Below, piece after piece: positions 7,401 through 14,838 of a DNA stretch of 61,575 bases (the stretch's first letter is position 1; each line of letters opens with the position of its first letter). Under the pieces are notes generated by a model. That model saw nothing but the letters and a program-made list of their open reading frames with translations, did not search any database and was not told the origin of the DNA. Source of the stretch: Clostridiales bacterium. Its GTDB lineage: Bacteria > Bacillota > Clostridia > Oscillospirales > Oscillospiraceae. A program made the position numbers and the translations under genes. The DNA lies in contig SFDT01000006.1 of the NCBI GenBank assembly GCA_004558115.1, forward strand, positions 1-61,575, read 5' to 3'.

Positions 7401-10197
7401 CGGTGGTCTGCCAGGTGCCACCGACCTTATAGGCGTACTTGGGCAGCGTCTCGCCTGCCTTGGGGAAGGAATAGCTGGTAGCAGGATACGTCACATTCGC
7501 CGTATCCGTGACCACCACATCACTACCGACCTTGCCGGTCAGGGTGATGACGGCGGTGGGAGTCCCCTTGTAATCCTTGATTTTCCAGGTCTTGGTGCCG
7601 GAGATGCTGGCGGCATTGCCCTGGGTCAAGACGTTGGTGACGTCGTAGCCGGAGATATACACCGTGTAGTCACGGCCATTCAGCGTGATGGTGCCGCCGT
7701 TAGTGACCTTGTCGCCGTTGTCTTTCAGCTCCACCACCTCGTACGTATAGGAATTGGTGCCATCGATGGTTGGAACATTTTCAAAGACGTGCGTCCAGCC
7801 GTTGGCGCTATTCAGCTCAGCGGAGCTTCCATAGGCCTGCTTAACTTCACCGCCGCCGGTTCGGAGCAACTGCACGCGCGCCGGCGTTTCATAGCCGCCC
7901 ACCGTGACCCAGGACTTGGTGACCTCAATATCATCATAGTCCTTGCGGGTATTGGAGATGGCCGCGGTGGCAGTCGTACCGCTGACAGTGAAGTCTGTGG
8001 TGACCGTACCCTCATAGCCGGCCGCTTTGACTTCGGTGAGATAATAGCCAATGCCTTCGTCGCAGTCCGTCTTGTGGGTGGGGATGTTTGCTACCTGGAT
8101 CGTCCAGGTGTTTCCGGTATCGCTGGCGGGCTTGTTGATGGTGATCGTCTGAACCTCGATATCTTCAGCGGTGTCATCATCCTCACCGTCGCGCTTATCC
8201 ACCACCTGCATCAGCTTCACGGTGATGGAATTGGGCCGGTTAGCCGTCTCCGCACTGTCGTTCCAGGTTTTGGTAATGGTCAATGTCACCTTCTTGGGGT
8301 CCCAGTTATTGAACACTTCCATGTCATTACTGGAAAGCTGGCTGTCATAGACGGTGGTGCCATCAGCCTTCTTCACCACCGTGCGGCCATAGCGGACAGA
8401 AACCGTATACTCCTCGTTGTTCACCTGGAACTTATCGCCGGTGACAGCAGTTTCTTTCATTTTGTAGTTGTAATCCTGGCCATCCGCCAGACCGGAGGGT
8501 AGGCCGGAGAAGGTGACGATGCTATTAGTCGTGGACCTCTTCATGACCTCATTGCCCGCCAGGTCCTTCACCTGGAACGTGGCATTGGCCACATCGGAAG
8601 CAGCCGAGCCGAAAGTCAAGTTAGGCGCGCCGGCGGCCTTCTTGGTGAAGCTGAAGCTGCCCAGATAACCTCTGACAGCGGGGACATTGAAATCAATGAT
8701 GGGATTTTTGTAGGTAGTCATATCGACCGGATTTCCGGCCTCATCCACGATGGTCTCCACGCCATTCTCTGTTTTCTTAAAGCAGTACTCCAGCGTGGTC
8801 CGGCCATTGGTCTTGTACCAGACGGCCTCATTATTCACCTTATCCTTAAAGTTGGCGTCCTTGGTGTTTAAGGTCACATAGTACTCCATCTTGTAGGTGT
8901 AGGTGGTATTATCGCCGCTGCCGGTCACTTCATCGACCACCGCGTTTTTCAGATTCCAATACAGGGTCTTAGTCGCGGTATCGTAGTTTTTGACCGCCGC
9001 GGAATTATCCACGGCAACGCCGCTCTTCTCCTGGTCAAACAGGATCAGGTCGCTGCCCATGGGGTCGGTGACCACCCAGGCCTCGGTCAGACTCTTGATG
9101 GTCTTGATGATCTTGTCAAATGCGATGGTCACGTCATCCGAGTCTCTGTTGTCGAAGTTCTGGGTCGCGATGCTGGTCAGCCACGCGGAGACAGTAACAG
9201 GCTTGTCAAGATCGTCATTCTCATCATAAATGTAATCGTAGCTTGCGCCATAGCAGATGGTGTACAGCTTCGCGGGGTTGTCGTTGGGGCCATTGCCGGT
9301 CACGCCGGTAATTTTCTTCGCAACATTCGCCGCCCGGACATTGACTTTCTGGTTATCCTGTTCGTCTTGTGTCAAATTAGCGCCGAAGATCTTCTCGAGG
9401 CTATCGCGGTTATTTACGATATAGTTACTGGGCTTGCCGTCCGTCAGCGCCACCACATAGGTATTCTTAATGCCGCTGATTTTGCTCTCTGGATTAGTCT
9501 TCGGCTCGTTGAGCAGGTTATACGCCAACTGGAAACCGCCCTCTGTGTTGGTTCCGCCCTTCGCGCTCAGTTGGTTGATCGCCTGCAGCAGGGGATTTTT
9601 GTAGTTACCATACCAGTCTTTTTGGTAATCAGCTCCAAATCTATCCTTGCTGAAATCCAGCGTTGCCGCATCTACCCAGGAATACTTCTTCTCCGCATCC
9701 TTGCTGAACGCCACCAGGGTGATCATGCGTTTGGCGCCGTTGGCATCCTTCGCGTAATTCTCCGCGAACTTCATAGCGGCTTTTTTCGCCTTGGTAAGGC
9801 GGCCATTGCCCATCGAGCCGGAAACATCGATGACCAGGACCACCGCACTGTCGGGAGACGCTTCCGTATGCTCCACCTTCTGCTTTGTGGAGACTTCCAG
9901 CTCGATCTTGAACTCATTCTCCACGCCGGTGGCCGAAATCTTCTTGGAGACCTCCACCTTGCCGCCAGCGGAAGTATTGGTGTCGTTATTTACCGGCTCC
10001 TCTTTAAAATCGCCTATGCTCTCGTCGTATTCATAGTACGTCGGATCGGTTCCGCCCAGAATCTGCTTCTGGGCCTGAATCTCCTCCTCGCTCTCCGCGA
10101 ACGCCGTGATCTGCACCAGGCTGATGCACATCACCAGTGCCAGGAAAAAGGACAGTCCCCTTCTTCCCATGTGTTTGAGTCGTGTTTTGTTTGCCAT
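4498..10197 (-). CDS. Giant VWA/CnaB-repeat surface adhesin with sortase signal
   Basis: The protein is 1,899 residues long. It has a signal peptide (residues 1-35, ending ITAFA) and a von Willebrand A domain with an intact MIDAS (DVSGS at 124-128, about 117-370). After a linker it has about ten SpaA/CnaB-type beta-sandwich repeats between ~640 and ~1790, each opening with a K-x-W core such as ITKTWND or VSKVWKD. The C-terminal cell-wall signal is APKTG at 1863-1867, then a hydrophobic helix and a basic tail (KKRKEEDA). CnaB domains usually form internal isopeptide bonds, and VWA tips bind host matrix or glycans. It starts at an ATG with AAAGGAGAG upstream. Its leader carries a c-di-GMP-I riboswitch. 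The class B sortase gene follows it. Confidence 0.92.
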   Translation of the reverse strand: MANKTRLKHMGRRGLSFFLALVMCISLVQITAFAESEEEIQAQKQILGGTDPTYYEYDESIGDFKEEPVNNDTNTSAGGKVEVSKKISATGVENEFKIELEVSTKQKVEHTEASPDSAVVLVIDVSGSMGNGRLTKAKKAAMKFAENYAKDANGAKRMITLVAFSKDAEKKYSWVDAATLDFSKDRFGADYQKDWYGNYKNPLLQAINQLSAKGGTNTEGGFQLAYNLLNEPKTNPESKISGIKNTYVVALTDGKPSNYIVNNRDSLEKIFGANLTQDEQDNQKVNVRAANVAKKITGVTGNGPNDNPAKLYTICYGASYDYIYDENDDLDKPVTVSAWLTSIATQNFDNRDSDDVTIAFDKIIKTIKSLTEAWVVTDPMGSDLILFDQEKSGVAVDNSAAVKNYDTATKTLYWNLKNAVVDEVTGSGDNTTYTYKMEYYVTLNTKDANFKDKVNNEAVWYKTNGRTTLEYCFKKTENGVETIVDEAGNPVDMTTYKNPIIDFNVPAVRGYLGSFSFTKKAAGAPNLTFGSAASDVANATFQVKDLAGNEVMKRSTTNSIVTFSGLPSGLADGQDYNYKMKETAVTGDKFQVNNEEYTVSVRYGRTVVKKADGTTVYDSQLSSNDMEVFNNWDPKKVTLTITKTWNDSAETANRPNSITVKLMQVVDKRDGEDDDTAEDIEVQTITINKPASDTGNTWTIQVANIPTHKTDCDEGIGYYLTEVKAAGYEGTVTTDFTVSGTTATAAISNTRKDYDDIEVTKSWVTVGGYETPARVQLLRTGGGEVKQAYGSSAELNSANGWTHVFENVPTIDGTNSYTYEVVELKDNGDKVTNGGTITLNGRDYTVYISGYDVTNVLTQGNAASISGTKTWKIKDYKGTPTAVITLTGKVGSDVVVTDTANVTYPATSYSFPKAGETLPKYAYKVGGTWQTTASAAATEVQEITYTVEETYTGDALIEPEQKGNNFTNTLTDTVDVKVTKVWRDSNNEYGTRPSKVTINLLRDNKPFDSVDLEATGENGTWTKRDREYVFEGLDRYDSEGKEYTYTVQEETVSKYNASVSADTDNTKNYAYTVTNTLEGNESTKTSVSVQKTWLDGLTAAERAEKNIQTTITLTGTNGVSQTVVLPREENGAYNNYYTFDKLPLYHDGAKVVYTVQESTVTGYNGGNAADAMAENSYYEFKNVVDQYNSVEVSGTKTWLWNGADETATARLTLKSDLAEDGVFAAVEGAEAKLISKRVTTYSWTGLPKYAYKVGSTWQSTYSAAATEVRIIDYRVEEAADGFTDAATPEGGQYDLTNTFNQTWISLTGTKTWNDGGDEASRPESIKVALYQSGKAEPYAVVNVTKEDGWSYTFGKDAAGNDTLPKYSSYGQEYTYTVRELDGDTPISNNGTFGKYKVTYTGNDITNSLSSIETDKANVTVSKIWIGPANDEITVTVTRESNNVTDANFSESVTLKKDKNWSETLWDLPARDSKGYPYTYKMTEDDVTNGVYSWDGHNYDVRYSDNKLTVYNTVQQESNVTVSGTKLWSGSEPNGKIEVQLYVTKNGTPESMGDNYKVELSKENGWSYKWENLDRYYLADTDKDGIIDTDGHELVYSVKEVGETGGRIKLGDAHYAVTYPEGTYDIQNTWTSTDSYGYQVDRYYTEIIDGVRQSAKYETSGFITGKEAQRITVDADDYTAYGGKTYTFISADLDGTAVTDAGNAFTWTLDEANHTYILKLYYERTEKTPDPDPDTGDDDVDIFVSKVWKDDGSDLRPDSISVQLYRNGKAYGDEVTLSENNNWRYTWSGLKDSYTWTVEEVDVPDGYVSESSRVGNRWIITNTLEGTEIKEPETPATALPDTDVPTSDDTGVDLPEPEVPKADAPKTGDAAGLWAMAAAVSGMGLVWLTISGKKRKEEDA

Positions 10198-10200
10198 GTT

Positions 10201-10231
10201 TTCGTTCTCTCCTTTCTGAATTTGAGACGAA
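10201..10231 (-). promoter_or_regulatory. Ribosome-site hairpin between riboswitch and adhesin start
   Basis: On the minus strand, 10224-10231 (TTCGTCTC) can pair with 10201-10209 (GAGAACGAA) with a one-base bulge. The loop then holds part of the AAAGGAGAG ribosome site at 10207-10215. No U-tract terminator lies between the aptamer and the ATG, so translational control through this hairpin is the simplest reading. Confidence 0.5.
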
Positions 10232-10316
10232 ATACCTGGCAGCTGGGCCAGCCTGGCGTTTCCGCTTTAGCTCCCTGGCTTTGCGTCCCGGGGTTTCCCG
10301 CCGGTTTGCCGTTTCA
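10232..10316 (-). promoter_or_regulatory. Cyclic di-GMP-I (GEMM) riboswitch aptamer
   Basis: The minus-strand RNA has the hallmark parts of the GEMM-I aptamer in order: GGCAAACC (10303-10310), a GGAAAC tetraloop stem, GGGACGCAAAGCC (10277-10289), the GCUAAAG internal segment, a second hairpin with GGAAAC, and the closing CAGCUGCC arm. The aptamer ends about 35 nt before the adhesin start. The remaining upstream bases to the next gene (10317-10387) hold a 7-bp hairpin at 10330-10348 and a possible weak -10 (TATACC). Confidence 0.9.
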
Positions 10317-10387
10317 GTCATCTCTGCTGTGCACGGCTCCGCCGTGCAGGGTATACGATCCTCATTCTGTCATGCTGTGCACAACGT

Positions 10388-10831
10388 CTAAGCGGACGTC
10401 CGCTTCGCTTTTTTGGGGGGCTCCTCGCCGCTCAGTGCGCTATTGAGCAAAAACGCCAGCTCCAGCACACTGCGAAACCGCTCTTCCCGGTCTCCTTCCA
10501 GCCAGGACACGGACCCCTGCCAACTGGCATTCTGCCGGAAATACACCCGCACCGCGAAAGTGCCGCATTTCCCGCTTTGCAACTCGCCCTTAGGCGGCGC
10601 GTGCGTCAGACTCTCCTGCGGCTGCGAAAAGCTGCGGGGCTCTGTAAAGGACTGCGGGAAATTCATTCTGTCCAGCAGCTCTTCCATTTTCAGCAAAAGC
10701 TCCATCAAGCTGTTGAACGGCGCCACGCCCCAATAGGGATTATACAGCCGTCCCTTCGGTACCTGACCGTCGTACTCGTCCACGCAGACAGTCGTCGTCC
10801 GGAACTCATTGCCCCAGGCTCTGCCTTGCAC
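10388..10831 (-). CDS. Conserved hypothetical protein next to the adhesin
   Basis: The product has 147 residues from the GTG at 10831, which has GGGAGGTGG upstream. An earlier in-frame ATG at 10873 would add 14 residues but lacks a ribosome site. It begins QGRAWGNEFRTTTV and contains a conserved-looking C-terminal block, FRQNASWQGSVSWLEG, followed by a helix (FRSVLELAFLLNSAL) and a basic tail (PKKAKR). There is no signal peptide or membrane segment. I recall similar proteins in other gut Clostridia but know no function. It lies just upstream of the riboswitch-controlled adhesin with a GC hairpin between, so it is probably a separate transcript. A role related to the adhesin would be guesswork. 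Confidence 0.7.
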   Translation of the reverse strand: MQGRAWGNEFRTTTVCVDEYDGQVPKGRLYNPYWGVAPFNSLMELLLKMEELLDRMNFPQSFTEPRSFSQPQESLTHAPPKGELQSGKCGTFAVRVYFRQNASWQGSVSWLEGDREERFRSVLELAFLLNSALSGEEPPKKAKRTSA

Positions 10832-10990
10832 CAGTGTCCACCTCCCTTCCTGATTACACTGGCAGTATATCATGAGCCAGTTACACGAGCGGTTACATTT
10901 CCAGTTTTTTCATTCAAATTTCAAGAAAATATTACTCAAAAATGATGCCCGTTTTTTGTGCACATAGCCAGTATCTGTAAATTTCAAAAA

Positions 10991-11028
10991 AGTTCCCACA
11001 GGGGTGCAGTTCAGACCCTGTGGGAACT
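10991..11028 (-). terminator. Terminator of the pilus operon
   Basis: A perfect 13-bp stem (10991-11003 with 11016-11028) with a 12-nt loop is followed on the minus strand by UUUUUUGAAAU. It ends the operon whose last gene is pilT. The bases 10874-10990 are AT-rich promoter territory for the hypothetical gene, with TATACT at 10864-10869. Confidence 0.85.
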
Positions 11029-11045
11029 TTTATAACTGTGTTTTG

Positions 11046-12104
11046 TCAGCCCATCCGCCGCAGCATCTGCTCCGGATGGTCCGCGTAATCCAAGGCTGTC
11101 TCCCGGGTGATGGTCCCCGCCTGATACAGCTCCAGAATGGACTGGTCCATGGCCTTCATGCCCTCTCCGCCGCCGGCGGCGATGACATTGTCGATCTGGT
11201 GGTTTTTGCAGTCCCGGATCATGCTGCGGATAGCCGCGTTCATGTGCATGATCTCATAGGCAGGCACCAGCCCCCCGTCCACATCCGGCAGCAGCCGCTG
11301 GGACACCACCGTGCGCAGCACCATGCTCAGCTGTACCCGGATCTGGGACTGCTGGGTGCTGGGGAACGCGTCGATGATGCGGTCGATGGTATTCACCGCG
11401 CCGTTGGTGTGGAGGGTGGCAATGAGCAGATGCCCCGTCTCCGCTGCCGTCATGGCGGTGCGGATGGTCTCGTGGTCCCGCATTTCCCCCAGCAGGATCA
11501 CATCCGGTGCCTGCCGCAGGCAAGCCCGCAGGGCGGAAAGGTAATCCGTGGTGTCAATGGCGATCTCCCGCTGGCTGACGATGCTCCGCCGGTCCCGGTG
11601 CAGGTACTCGATGGGGTCCTCCAGCGTGATGATGTGGGCCTCCCGGGTGCGGTTGATACGGTCAATAATGCAGGCCTGGGTGGTGGACTTGCCGCTGCCG
11701 GCAGTGCCGGTGACCAGCACCATGCCATGGGCCAGGTCCGCCAGGTCCATGACCTGTTCCGGGATGCGCAGGGCCTGGTAATCCGGGATGTCAAAGGCCA
11801 CCAGCCGCACCACCGCCGCAAGAGACCCCCGCTGGCGGTAGGCATTCACCCGGAACCGGGCCAAGCCCGGGACCGCGAAGGAAAAGTCATCGTCTCCGGT
11901 GGCCCGGTAGGCATCCATGGAGCGGTCCGCCATATCATACAGCCCCATGATGAGGCGCTCCGTTTCCGCCGGGAACACCTTTTCCCCGCTGATGGGCCGC
12001 AGGTGCCCCTCCACTTTTTCGCTGACCGGCCCGCCGGCCACGATAAACAGGTCGGAGGCCTGCTCCGCCACCGCCTGCTCCAAATAGTCCAGTAACTCTC
12101 TCAT
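11046..12104 (-). CDS. pilT: Type IV pilus retraction ATPase PilT
   Basis: This 352-residue secretion ATPase of the PilT branch disassembles type IV pili and powers twitching. Walker A is GTAGSGKS at 133-140. The Asp box is LEDPIEY, Walker B is DVILLGEMRD (the AIRAE region of PilT reads GEMRD here), and the His box is TLHTN. The ATG at 12104 has AGGAGGG six bases upstream and follows the previous stop by 10 bases; the open frame extends to 12125 into the upstream gene. It is the last gene of the pilus unit. No extension ATPase PilB, prepilin peptidase or clear major pilin is in the window. Confidence 0.9.
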   Translation of the reverse strand: MRELLDYLEQAVAEQASDLFIVAGGPVSEKVEGHLRPISGEKVFPAETERLIMGLYDMADRSMDAYRATGDDDFSFAVPGLARFRVNAYRQRGSLAAVVRLVAFDIPDYQALRIPEQVMDLADLAHGMVLVTGTAGSGKSTTQACIIDRINRTREAHIITLEDPIEYLHRDRRSIVSQREIAIDTTDYLSALRACLRQAPDVILLGEMRDHETIRTAMTAAETGHLLIATLHTNGAVNTIDRIIDAFPSTQQSQIRVQLSMVLRTVVSQRLLPDVDGGLVPAYEIMHMNAAIRSMIRDCKNHQIDNVIAAGGGEGMKAMDQSILELYQAGTITRETALDYADHPEQMLRRMG

Positions 12105-12114
12105 GGGGTCCCTC

Positions 12115-12525
12115 CTATGTTCCATTCATCGCACCGGACCACAGGTCCAGGCCTTCTTCCGCTTCCCACTGGGTGGTGGATACGGCCTGCCACCGCAGGA
12201 CCGTCCAGCTGTCCCCTTCCAAACGGACCCGGACCTCCAGGCTTTGGGTGTCGGAGATGGGACAGGTATATGTGTATGTATCGTCGTCGGCGGTGACGCC
12301 CTGGGGCACCTGGCCGCTCCGCAGCTGGGCTAAAACAGCCTCCGCCTGGCAATCCGCCCGGTAATAGGCGCTCACCGCCTCCACGGAGGCGTCCGCCAAA
12401 CGACCATCCGCTTGCACAGTGCTCAGACTCAGGAGGGCGAATACCGTCAGGCACAGCACCGCAAAGATCACCAGCAGGCAACTGCCGCCCACCGCCGGTG
12501 GGGCAAATGACTCCCGCTTATCCAT
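12115..12525 (-). CDS. Small membrane-anchored protein of the pilus operon
   Basis: The 136-residue product has one N-terminal hydrophobic helix (about residues 14-36, GGSCLLVIFAVLCLTVFALL) and an extracytoplasmic domain with two cysteines that could pair. The shape resembles PilX-like or other accessory pilus proteins, but no typical prepilin Gly-Phe-x3-Glu site is present. The ATG at 12525 has AGGAGG six bases upstream and overlaps the preceding gene by 8 bases, which implies translational coupling. Its position between pilin-like genes and pilT is the main evidence for a pilus role. Confidence 0.65.
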   Translation of the reverse strand: MDKRESFAPPAVGGSCLLVIFAVLCLTVFALLSLSTVQADGRLADASVEAVSAYYRADCQAEAVLAQLRSGQVPQGVTADDDTYTYTCPISDTQSLEVRVRLEGDSWTVLRWQAVSTTQWEAEEGLDLWSGAMNGT

Positions 12526-12943
12526 GAGCATCCTCCTGCCAGGCTACGGACAGGCTGTAAAGTTCGGTTCCCTGCCAGGTAAAGGCGGTCACTTGCGCGG
12601 TGCCCAGCAGCTCCTGTCCGCTGTCCGCCGGGACCGCCAGTACCTGAAACGTCCCCTCCGCAGCCTCCGCCAGCGGCGACCAGCCGCTGGCGTAGGAAAT
12701 GCTCCAGGCGGTGCCATCCCAGGTCCCGCCCAGGAGACGGGACGCCTCCCCGTAGTTCCCCCGGCAGGCCTTCAGGGTCTCCGCCGCGTTCTGCACGGCG
12801 GCCACCGCCCGGTCCCGGGTCTCGTTTTCCAGCGAAAGGCGGTCCGAAAGAGCAAAGATCCGGACGCAGACGGCGGCGGCCAGGGCAAAGACCAGCACCA
12901 TGACCAGCTGCTCCATCATCACCAGAGGCGCCCTGCTTTTCAT
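12518..12943 (-). CDS. Pilin-like minor protein of the pilus operon
   Basis: This 141-residue protein has a short basic leader (MKSRAPLVMMEQ), one hydrophobic helix (LVMVLVFALAAAVCVRIFAL), then a soluble domain with a conserved-looking FxVLAVPA and closing VAWQED. The arrangement of leader, a Glu at the start of the helix (MMEQ), and helix matches type IV pseudopilins, although the cleavage glycine is missing. The ATG at 12943 has GAGGAG eight bases upstream. It overlaps both neighbours by a few bases, so it is translated as part of the unit. Confidence 0.65.
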   Translation of the reverse strand: MKSRAPLVMMEQLVMVLVFALAAAVCVRIFALSDRLSLENETRDRAVAAVQNAAETLKACRGNYGEASRLLGGTWDGTAWSISYASGWSPLAEAAEGTFQVLAVPADSGQELLGTAQVTAFTWQGTELYSLSVAWQEDAHG

Positions 12944-13422
12944 GCGGCTCGCTCCTCTCCGCTGCGCAGACACAGCACCACCGTCTCCCAGCGGCCGCCG
13001 GTCAGGACCTCCACGCGCAGAAGTCTGTCTTCTCCCAGGCTTGCCCGGAGCGCCTCCGCCTTCAGGACCTGTTCTCCGTCCTCCGGCTCCAGCTCCGCGC
13101 CGTGGTGGGCAAACAGCTCCCGCAGGTAGCCGCCGCAGCAGTAGACGCGGGTCTCGTACCGCTCACCGTCCAGCTGCTCCGCCAAAACCAGGGCATCCGC
13201 GTCCCCAAAGTGTTCCACGGAGACGTTCTCCGCCTGACGGACCTTGGCGGCGGCATACTGCAAAGCAGTCCGCCGGTCATAGGCCGCGTCATCCCGCTCC
13301 GTCAGGCGCCGGTAAGCCCTGGCCCCCGTCAGCAGCACAGCCAGGATGCAGGCGGTGAACACGCCGAACAGCGCCAGCGCCAAGAGGCCCTCCATATAGG
13401 ATTTTTTCATGGGCTGTTTCAT
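12940..13422 (-). CDS. DUF4860-like membrane protein of the pilus operon
   Basis: The 160-residue product has a basic start (MKQPMKKSYMEG), one hydrophobic helix (LLALALFGVFTACILAVLLTG) and an extracytoplasmic domain with a CCGG motif near the middle. The ATG at 13422 overlaps the stop of the previous gene as ATGA. I place it with DUF4860, a family of unknown function found in clostridial type IV pilus clusters; that assignment is from memory. Like its neighbours it has the topology of a minor pilin or pilus-assembly subunit. Confidence 0.65.
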   Translation of the reverse strand: MKQPMKKSYMEGLLALALFGVFTACILAVLLTGARAYRRLTERDDAAYDRRTALQYAAAKVRQAENVSVEHFGDADALVLAEQLDGERYETRVYCCGGYLRELFAHHGAELEPEDGEQVLKAEALRASLGEDRLLRVEVLTGGRWETVVLCLRSGEERAA

Positions 13423-13739
13423 TCCGCTCCGTTTCGTAAAACCGTGATATCCGGCATCAGGTTGGAGGCGAACACCTGGTAATCCACGGTGTAGCGGTCC
13501 CAATCGATGCAGATGCCGTAATGCTCCTCCAGATAGGCCACATCCGGCGGGTAGATGCCCTCAATGGCATAACATGCCGCTGCCGCCCGGCGGACCGTGT
13601 CCTCCAGGCGGCTCTGATCCGCCGTTTCCGTGCTGTACGCCAACCGGGCCAGCGCCGTGAAAAACACCAGCAGGGCCGCCAAAGCCGCCGCCGGCAGCAG
13701 CAGGCCCCGCAGGGCCGCCGTCCACCACCGCTTTTTCAT
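13419..13739 (-). CDS. Small membrane protein of the pilus operon, unknown
   Basis: This 106-residue protein has one N-terminal helix (residues 8-35, rich in Leu/Ala) and a soluble tail of about 70 residues with a Pro-Pro and a CIDWDRY segment. It starts 4 bases after the pilC stop, and its own stop overlaps the next start. I do not recognise a family. Its place directly after pilC suggests a structural or assembly part of the pilus machine. Confidence 0.6.
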   Translation of the reverse strand: MKKRWWTAALRGLLLPAAALAALLVFFTALARLAYSTETADQSRLEDTVRRAAAACYAIEGIYPPDVAYLEEHYGICIDWDRYTVDYQVFASNLMPDITVLRNGAE

Positions 13740-13742
13740 TGC

Positions 13743-14789
13743 TTATCCGATGGCCGTCATGACCCGCAGCAGCGGCAGCATCACCGACAGCAAAATCACG
13801 CCCACCAACAGGGAGGCCGCCAGCACCAGCGCCGGCTCCACCTGGCTGACTCTGGACTCCAGCGCCTCCGCGCTCTCCTGCTCCAGACGCCGGGCCACCT
13901 CTTCCATGGTGGTATCCCCGGCACCGCTGCGCTGGCCCAGGGCCAGCATCCGGCAGGCGGCAGCCGGCATGACGCCGGAACCGCTCAAGGCGCCTGCCAG
14001 CTCCTCGCCCCGCCCCAGCCGAGCCAGGCAGTCATCACAGCGGGCAGCGGCCGCAGGTGTGTTTTCCCGCATTCCCCCCGCCAGCGACAGGGCCTCCTCC
14101 AGCGGCATCCCGCTGCGAAGCCCCATGGCCAGTGCCTGGGCAAAACGGGCCGTCTGGAGCTGCCGGGCAAGGCCCCGGTCCCCCCAGATGCGCCGCCACA
14201 GCGCCAAAATCGTTTCCCGCAGGCGGGGACTGGCAGCGGCCACCGCCGCCGCGGACACCGCCAGCACCAGTAGGCCGCACAGCCAGGGCAGAGCCGCGTC
14301 CAGCGCCTGTCCCAGTGCCAAAAGGCCGCCGGCCACGCCGGTGAGCCGACCGCCCAGAGAGGCGTAAACATCGTTGAACACCGGCAGCACCTTCGTCAGC
14401 AGCACCACCATGACCACCAGCATCAAAAGCAGGATGACCGCGGGATACAGCAGCGCGCTCCGCAGGCGCCGCTCCATCCGGCATCGCTCATCGTAATAAT
14501 CGGCCAGAGCGGTCAGCGATTCCTCCATCCGTCCGGAGCGTTCCCCCACCTCCGCCAGGTCCGCCACATGGGCCGGGAACCGGCCGGCGGACCGCAGCGC
14601 CGCCGCCAGGGAACCGCCGCCGTCCACATGGCCGGCCATCTCCGTCAGGAGCCGCCGGTCTTCCGGACAGTCCGTCTCCTCCGCCAGCAGGGCAAGGCCG
14701 TCGCCCACGCCGACCCCGGCATGGACCAGCAGGGAAAGCTCCATGCACAATGCGGAGATCTGTTCACTGTTCCATTTCTTTTGTCTCAT
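13743..14789 (-). CDS. pilC: Type IV pilus / type II secretion inner-membrane platform protein (PilC/GspF)
   Basis: The 348-residue product has two T2SF repeats. Each is a helical cytoplasmic bundle (first: ELSLLVHAGVGVGDGLALLAEE, split around residues 17-38; second: FAQALAMGLRSGMPLEEAL) followed by hydrophobic spans near 115-140, 165-185 and 320-345. GERSGRMEE and GQRSGAGD mark the conserved positions of the two repeats. The protein couples the pilus ATPases to the pseudopilus base. The family is usually ~400 residues; the missing N-terminal ~50 residues are a common variation. It lies 49 bases after the transglutaminase-like lipoprotein gene and is most likely cotranscribed with it. Confidence 0.88.
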   Translation of the reverse strand: MRQKKWNSEQISALCMELSLLVHAGVGVGDGLALLAEETDCPEDRRLLTEMAGHVDGGGSLAAALRSAGRFPAHVADLAEVGERSGRMEESLTALADYYDERCRMERRLRSALLYPAVILLLMLVVMVVLLTKVLPVFNDVYASLGGRLTGVAGGLLALGQALDAALPWLCGLLVLAVSAAAVAAASPRLRETILALWRRIWGDRGLARQLQTARFAQALAMGLRSGMPLEEALSLAGGMRENTPAAAARCDDCLARLGRGEELAGALSGSGVMPAAACRMLALGQRSGAGDTTMEEVARRLEQESAEALESRVSQVEPALVLAASLLVGVILLSVMLPLLRVMTAIG

Positions 14790-14838
14790 TTATATGTTCC
14801 GTGGAAAGCTGGGTCCGCCCAGCTCGTTCCGTGTCCTT

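Noticed and set aside
4453..8502. 1,349-codon open frame on the plus strand
   Set aside because: It is antisense to the repetitive adhesin gene; composition follows the reverse of GC-rich coding and there is no ribosome site or recognisable domain.
4498..10197. CRISPR or tandem DNA repeat in the adhesin
   Set aside because: The repeats are protein-level CnaB modules of different sequence, not direct DNA repeats with spacers.
10840..10870. SARP-type heptamer repeats upstream of the hypothetical gene
   Set aside because: The GTAAC repeats are 12 bp apart, not the 11 bp of known SARP sites, and could be chance.
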